Shown here one piece after another: positions 6,834 through 9,986 of a stretch of DNA of 9,986 bases. The translations under genes and the position numbers were made by a program. The stretch comes from an uncultured Bacilli bacterium (GTDB lineage: Bacteria; Bacillota_I; Bacilli_A; RF39; UBA660). Under the pieces are notes generated by a model that saw only the letters and a program-made list of their open reading frames with translations, had not been told where the DNA came from and searched no databases. Position 1 is the stretch's first letter; the number at the start of each line of letters is the position of its first letter. The stretch spans positions 1-9,986 of the forward strand of contig CALVKV010000165.1 of the NCBI GenBank assembly GCA_944333305.1, read 5' to 3'.

Positions 6834-7511
6834 ATGAACGAATATATTTCAAAACAAATTGCCGTTGTGAAGAACGACCGGGCTCTCATCGAATTCCGGG
6901 ACAAATTAAAGGTTGCCTCACTGTCCAATTACGCCCACATCCATGCCGATGGGGAAGAAACCGACAGCGAGATTAAACGTACCTCTCTCATCGGAATCCT
7001 GATGACAGACTATTCAAAAGGTACCGGTAAGAATGCCCAGACCGTCCAGGCAAATATTTCACCGGATGAGGTCCGGTTCCTTTTCAGCCGGTTAAAGGCT
7101 GGTTTTCCCTCTGTCAATTTCCGGCAGGAGAAAATCTTTGGAACTCCTGACGCAAAAGGCTACTCTCAGGTAACCATGCTGCAGATCGTCCGTGCTGAAA
7201 CGGACCGCAAAGGAAATGAGCGGAAACTCCCCTGGTATGTGGAAATTGTCAATGGACAGGGCATCGCCGTAAAAAACGCAAAGGGCGGAACCTATATGAA
7301 GGCCAATTCCTTTAAAGAGGCTAACAGCATCAAGGTCTTCAAAAATTTGAGTGACCTGGAAATGTACAAGCTTCTGGGCCGAACGGATGCCTACATCGAT
7401 GCCTGGGAAAAGGCTATCGCCCCGTCCCTTATTACCCAAGCCAAAAAAGCCCTTCAGGCAGCGCAGGAAACGCAGCATCCCACAACTGAAATATCGTCAG
7501 GTGCCGCCTAA
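6834..7511 (+). CDS. Unknown cytoplasmic protein, 225 aa
   Basis: Not recognised. It has no signal peptide or membrane segment. The N-terminal third is mixed alpha/beta with SLIGILMTDYSKGTGKN. The middle (TVQANISPDEVRFLFSRLKAGF, then GYSQVTMLQIVRAE) has alternating strands and helices. WYVEIVNGQGIAVKNAKGG looks like a beta hairpin. The C-terminal 35 residues are Ala/Gln-rich and probably helical, then disordered. Two in-frame ATGs lie at 6822 and 6834. I chose 6834 because GGAG at 6824-6827 is 6 nt upstream; the earlier one has no site and would add four residues. It follows the VWA gene by 34 nt, in the same operon, so a role with the ATPase/VWA machine or as a nucleic-acid-associated element protein is possible but unproven. 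Confidence 0.75.
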   Translation: MNEYISKQIAVVKNDRALIEFRDKLKVASLSNYAHIHADGEETDSEIKRTSLIGILMTDYSKGTGKNAQTVQANISPDEVRFLFSRLKAGFPSVNFRQEKIFGTPDAKGYSQVTMLQIVRAETDRKGNERKLPWYVEIVNGQGIAVKNAKGGTYMKANSFKEANSIKVFKNLSDLEMYKLLGRTDAYIDAWEKAIAPSLITQAKKALQAAQETQHPTTEISSGAA

Positions 7512-7520
7512 GCTGCGGCA
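7502..7520 (+). other. GC-rich hairpin over a stop codon
   Basis: TGCCGC (7502-7507) pairs with GCGGCA (7515-7520) around a 7-nt loop holding the TAA stop of the 225-aa gene. No T-tract follows. It has the same design as the hairpin at 6791-6813 and lies just before the ribosome binding site of the next gene. Confidence 0.35.
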
Positions 7521-7534
7521 GAAAGGAGACGCAA

Positions 7535-8056
7535 ATGACCTCAGGAATCATACGAAAAGTCGATGAATTGGGGCGAATCGTCATTCCCAAAGAGATTCGG
7601 AATATCCTTCACTTAAAAGAAGATACTCCCCTGGAAATCAGTCTTTCCGGACGGCGGATCGTACTGGATGTCTATTCTCCCATTCCAGAATTCAAGCAGC
7701 TGTCAGAGACCTTTGTACGGCTCATGGCACGGGATTTGCACCTGCCTGCCGCAATCTGCAGCCTGGATACGATATCCTATTTCAATGGATTCTCCTTAGA
7801 GGGGGAACGGATCTTATCCCAGGATACCCAGGAACTGATCCAGCAGCAGCACAGCTACCTTTACACCAGGGACCACCCTGTTTATTTAACCGATAGCCGC
7901 TCCTGCCTGATCAACGCCCTGTATCCTATCGGGAACCGAAAAAATCCCCTGGGCGCCGTTGTGCTGATCCGCAAGCAGGACACGGATCCTTTATCCGAAC
8001 ACAAGGGTATCGCCAGAATGATGGCTGCAATTTTAACCGAACTTACAAAAGAATAA
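7535..8056 (+). CDS. SpoVT-like transcription regulator (AbrB N-terminal domain plus GAF-like C-terminal domain)
   Basis: A 173-residue DNA-binding regulator, close in length to SpoVT of Bacillus (about 178). Residues 1-50 are a swapped-hairpin AbrB domain with the classic GIIRKVDELGRIVIPKEIR and then a short beta strand (TPLEISLSGRRIVLDVY). Residues about 55-173 match the size and layout of the SpoVT GAF domain, ending in GAVVLIRK and a C-terminal helix, and would hold a small-molecule or dimer interface. The ATG at 7535 is preceded by AAAGGAG. It is not necessarily the sporulation regulator itself: Clostridia carry several paralogues, and an element-borne copy may control the element or tie it to growth state. 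It stands directly before a sigma-like gene, which strengthens a regulatory role for this part of the operon. Confidence 0.9.
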   Translation: MTSGIIRKVDELGRIVIPKEIRNILHLKEDTPLEISLSGRRIVLDVYSPIPEFKQLSETFVRLMARDLHLPAAICSLDTISYFNGFSLEGERILSQDTQELIQQQHSYLYTRDHPVYLTDSRSCLINALYPIGNRKNPLGAVVLIRKQDTDPLSEHKGIARMMAAILTELTKE

Positions 8057-8072
8057 TACAAGGAGGTCTACC

Positions 8073-8594
8073 ATGAAACGCATTCACACCTTGACTGCTG
8101 CCCAACAGGATTTTGCCGAGGAACACATCGGGCTGGTCTATCGCTTCCTTCAGGAACACCGGCTGCCCGCAGACGAGTATTACGACATTATCATCTTTGG
8201 CTATCTGAGTGCAGTCCAGGATTACGATGAAAAACCCGATTTATCCCAGTACAGCTTTGCCACCATTGCCTGGCAGCGGATGAGAAACAGCGTCTGCGAA
8301 CACCGAATCTACCAGAACCGGCCCAAGCGCAAGCCAGAAGCCCTGCTCTATGAACAGGAACTGGACCAGCTGCTCCCTGACCGGCGCAAGGACCTGCACG
8401 ATATGATGGCAGAACGCTTTTACGCGCTGGAACTGATGTCCTATCTTACCCAGAAGGAAAAGGAAGTTGTGCTGTTAAAGGCGGATGGACTCTCCTATCA
8501 GGAGATTGCCAATCGCTGCGGCATCGCCCCTTCCGGGGTCAGCAGCCGTTTTAAACGCATGAGACGGCGGATTCGTGTTCTGCTGGCAGCATAA
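8073..8594 (+). CDS. Sigma-70 family RNA polymerase sigma factor, small
   Basis: A 173-residue sigma-type protein. Residues about 15-75 fit region 2 (DEYYDIIIFGYLSAVQDYD, then YSFATIAWQRMRNSV), the part that binds core polymerase and the -10 element. A linker of about 45 residues follows. Residues 125-170 are region 4: LTQKEKEVVLLKADGLSYQEIANRCGIAPSGVSSRFKRMRRRIR, a clear helix-turn-helix for the -35 element. Regions 1 and 3 are absent, as in alternative or ECF-like factors. No anti-sigma gene is next to it. The ATG at 8073 has a perfect AAGGAGG upstream, 16 nt after the SpoVT-like gene. Elements of this kind often carry a small sigma-like protein that turns on their own transfer or structural genes. 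Its targets here are unknown. Confidence 0.88.
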   Translation: MKRIHTLTAAQQDFAEEHIGLVYRFLQEHRLPADEYYDIIIFGYLSAVQDYDEKPDLSQYSFATIAWQRMRNSVCEHRIYQNRPKRKPEALLYEQELDQLLPDRRKDLHDMMAERFYALELMSYLTQKEKEVVLLKADGLSYQEIANRCGIAPSGVSSRFKRMRRRIRVLLAA

Positions 8595-8624
8595 CCTTAC
8601 CCATTCACCCAAAGGAGGAACCTT

Positions 8625-8885
8625 ATGTTTGAACTGTTAAAGCACAAGCTGGCTCCTAATCCGGTTCCAGCCAAGAATCACTACTATATTACCGGCTATT
8701 TAAACGGCATCATTTCTGCGGGCCAGCCTGCAGAATATGTCTACAGCGGCAATCTGATTCGCACCTCTACCGTAAGACAGATCTTAGAGGTTTCCGAAAA
8801 TTACATTACTTTTGAAACAACCAATTCATTCTACACACTGAGCTATCTTAGGAATCCATCCGAACAATACGCTTTATGTGCATAA
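8625..8885 (+). CDS. Unknown small protein, 86 aa
   Basis: Not recognised. It is a small soluble protein with no membrane segment. The sequence alternates strand-like runs (HYYITGYLNGIISAG, AEYVYSGNLIRTSTVRQILEV, YITFETTNSFYTLSYL), which suggests a compact, mostly beta fold of the SH3/OB size. The ATG at 8625 has AAAGGAGG about 8 nt upstream, a strong site that supports a real gene in spite of the length. It sits 30 nt after the sigma-like gene in the same direction. A small beta protein next to a sigma factor could be a partner or modulator, but there is no direct evidence. Confidence 0.7.
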   Translation: MFELLKHKLAPNPVPAKNHYYITGYLNGIISAGQPAEYVYSGNLIRTSTVRQILEVSENYITFETTNSFYTLSYLRNPSEQYALCA

Positions 8886-8897
8886 TGGCAGTCCTTT

Positions 8898-8920
8898 GCG
8901 GGGTCACTTTTCGGCCCCGC
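8898..8920 (+). other. Strong GC-rich hairpin in the gap before the 178-aa gene
   Basis: GCGGGGTC (8898-8905) pairs with GGCCCCGC (8913-8920), 8 bp with one G-T pair, around a 7-nt ACTTTTC loop. The sequence after it is CCATAATAAG, without a T-tract, so termination would be weak. It lies in the longest gap inside the operon (54 nt) and could mark an mRNA processing or stability point. Confidence 0.45.
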
Positions 8921-8939
8921 CCATAATAAGGAGGTTTCT

Positions 8940-9476
8940 ATGCGTACATCTTTCCCCGGTACTGCACCGGATCTTGAAACATTGCTGATTGAAAAACTGG
9001 CTGTTTTAAAACGGAACCGGGATCATGTCCCATTAGATGTGCTGAAGACCAAGTATAAGAAAGGCTATGAAAAGCTGTCTGCAGAGCTGCGTGACCTGGC
9101 CGAACGGTTCCTGAAATCAATCATCCTGGAGGACCTTCAGATCTTTCCGGAATATCTGCCGGAAGTCACCAAACTGATCCAGGCCGGCATCACTAACTCC
9201 GGTCTGTTAAAAGACTGTTCCAAAGCAGTGTTCCAGTACCAGGATTTTTCCATGTTAAAGGAACTGGCCTATCAGCTTAAGAATGCGGTTATGGACACCC
9301 TTACGCCCTATTTTCAACAGCATCTTGGCCTTTACATTGCCCCGGAGTGCCTGGAGGAACCATACCCGCCCCCTTATTTTTATAATCTGGTGACCGGCCG
9401 TATCTTCCAGGACGGCCGCTGGATCAACTTACCGGAACGCCAACCGGAAAATGAAGAAAAGAGGAATTCAGCATGA
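8940..9476 (+). CDS. Unknown helical protein, 178 aa
   Basis: Not recognised. The first 130 residues are rich in charged and Leu residues (ETLLIEKLAVLKRNRDH, GYEKLSAELRDLAERFLKSIILEDL, MLKELAYQLKNAVMDTLTPYF), which predicts a bundle of alpha helices. The C-terminal part has a Pro/Tyr stretch (EEPYPPPYFYNLVTGRIFQDGRWINLPE) that looks like a short beta unit. No membrane segment or enzyme motif is visible. The ATG at 8940 has TAAGGAGG upstream. Its TGA stop overlaps the next ATG (ATGA at 9473-9476), so the two are probably translated together and may form a complex. Confidence 0.75.
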   Translation: MRTSFPGTAPDLETLLIEKLAVLKRNRDHVPLDVLKTKYKKGYEKLSAELRDLAERFLKSIILEDLQIFPEYLPEVTKLIQAGITNSGLLKDCSKAVFQYQDFSMLKELAYQLKNAVMDTLTPYFQQHLGLYIAPECLEEPYPPPYFYNLVTGRIFQDGRWINLPERQPENEEKRNSA

Positions 9477-9877
9477 CCACATACGATTATTCCAACAATA
9501 CCGACACGATAAATGAAGTAACCTCCCAGCTGGATCTTATGGGCCCCAAAGAACTGAACCAGGTTCGTCAGTCCATCGAAGACATCCAGCGGATCACAAA
9601 AGAAGAACGGCTGCAGAATGCCGTCTCCTGGTTCCAAAACGGGATCCTTCCGGCTCTGCAGAACCTGGCAGAGTGCACTTCTTCCCTTTTAACCATCGAG
9701 GAACAGAAAGGCTCTGTGTTCATTGCCACAATAAAAAGCCTCAATGGCCTGGACGTTTCCGAAAGCTGCGGATACGCTAAAGCCTTACTTTCCATGGCAA
9801 ATCATATTGGGATTGACGCCGATGGCAGGGATGTGGTGCTGACGCTGATATTTGATTGTACGGCGTTTGCGTCGTAA
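9473..9877 (+). CDS. Unknown small protein, 134 aa, last gene of the operon
   Basis: Not recognised. It starts within the stop of the previous gene (ATGA), with GAGG about 8 nt upstream (AAGAGG). Predicted mainly helical: residues 10-60 (INEVTSQLDLMGPKELNQVRQSIEDIQRITKEERLQNAVSWFQNGI) and 60-115 contain amphipathic runs, with a possible short hydrophobic end. Residues 94-120 (DVSESCGYAKALLSMANHIGIDADGRDVVL) have a neat helix-turn-strand. The C-terminus (LIFDCTAFAS) is short and lies exactly where base composition changes to AT-rich, so the gene may have been shortened by a junction there. No function is proposed. Confidence 0.7.
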   Translation: MTTYDYSNNTDTINEVTSQLDLMGPKELNQVRQSIEDIQRITKEERLQNAVSWFQNGILPALQNLAECTSSLLTIEEQKGSVFIATIKSLNGLDVSESCGYAKALLSMANHIGIDADGRDVVLTLIFDCTAFAS

Positions 9878-9879
9878 GT

Positions 9880-9978
9880 ATGGAATTATTTGAGAGCAGT
9901 CCTATTAGAGTAGGTAGTGTAAAAAAGTTTGTGTCTTTGGAAGAAAATGACTCCTTTTTGGTAAGAATTACGATATGA
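9880..9978 (+). CDS. Possible 32-aa small ORF in the AT-rich right flank
   Basis: ATG at 9880 opens MELFESSPIRVGSVKKFVSL and runs 32 codons to the TGA at 9976-9978. That stop overlaps the ATG at 9975 of another frame (MKIL...) which leaves the window. It starts two bases after the previous stop and has no clear ribosome binding site of its own, so it would rely on termination-reinitiation. The VKKFV piece recalls HPr-like small proteins, but the ORF is too short to claim this. It may equally be a gene fragment or a chance ORF. Confidence 0.3.
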   Translation: MELFESSPIRVGSVKKFVSLEENDSFLVRITI

Positions 9979-9986
9979 AAATTCTT

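Overview
The window looks like a stretch of accessory DNA from a Gram-positive Firmicute, most likely a Clostridia/Lachnospiraceae-type gut anaerobe. The grounds are strong AGGAGG-type ribosome binding sites, a Gram-positive style lipoprotein, a SpoVT/AbrB-type regulator, a small sigma-70 family protein and intrinsic terminators with T-tracts. The organism and the mobile-element setting are inferred from style and gene content. No integrase, relaxase, transposase or attachment site is visible.

Layout. Positions 3-578 (minus strand) encode a small acidic lipoprotein whose last residues are encoded by a short DNA repeat. Positions 579-1082 are very AT-rich and hold no convincing gene, but contain two sets of short direct repeats. 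A strong sigma-A-type promoter with an extended -10 (1083-1111) drives a structured leader: a hairpin at 1131-1152 and then a long intrinsic terminator at 1173-1224. A single-stranded DNA-binding protein gene (1256-1678) follows, and it is closed by a second intrinsic terminator (1690-1739).

From 1760 to 9877 ten tightly packed plus-strand genes form one probable operon of clearly higher GC: a two-TM protein of unknown function; a MoxR/AAA_5-like ATPase; a small XRE regulator; a large protein joining a zincin-like HExxH region to a C-terminal VWA domain with a MIDAS motif; an unknown 225-aa protein; a SpoVT-like AbrB regulator; a small sigma-70-like factor; and three unknown small proteins. 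At about 9878 the composition turns AT-rich again, with a 32-codon ORF that overlaps the start of a further reading frame leaving the window.

How it may work. The centre is the AAA ATPase plus VWA pair, the same pairing as in the CobS/CobT, NorQ/NorD and MoxR/VWA chaperone systems, where the ATPase remodels a client presented by the VWA protein. Here the pair sits with a membrane protein, three transcription regulators (XRE, SpoVT-like, sigma) and an SSB, and none of the usual metal-enzyme clients is nearby. The client is unknown. The two terminators on either side of ssb, downstream of a structured leader, suggest the operon is controlled by attenuation or antitermination.
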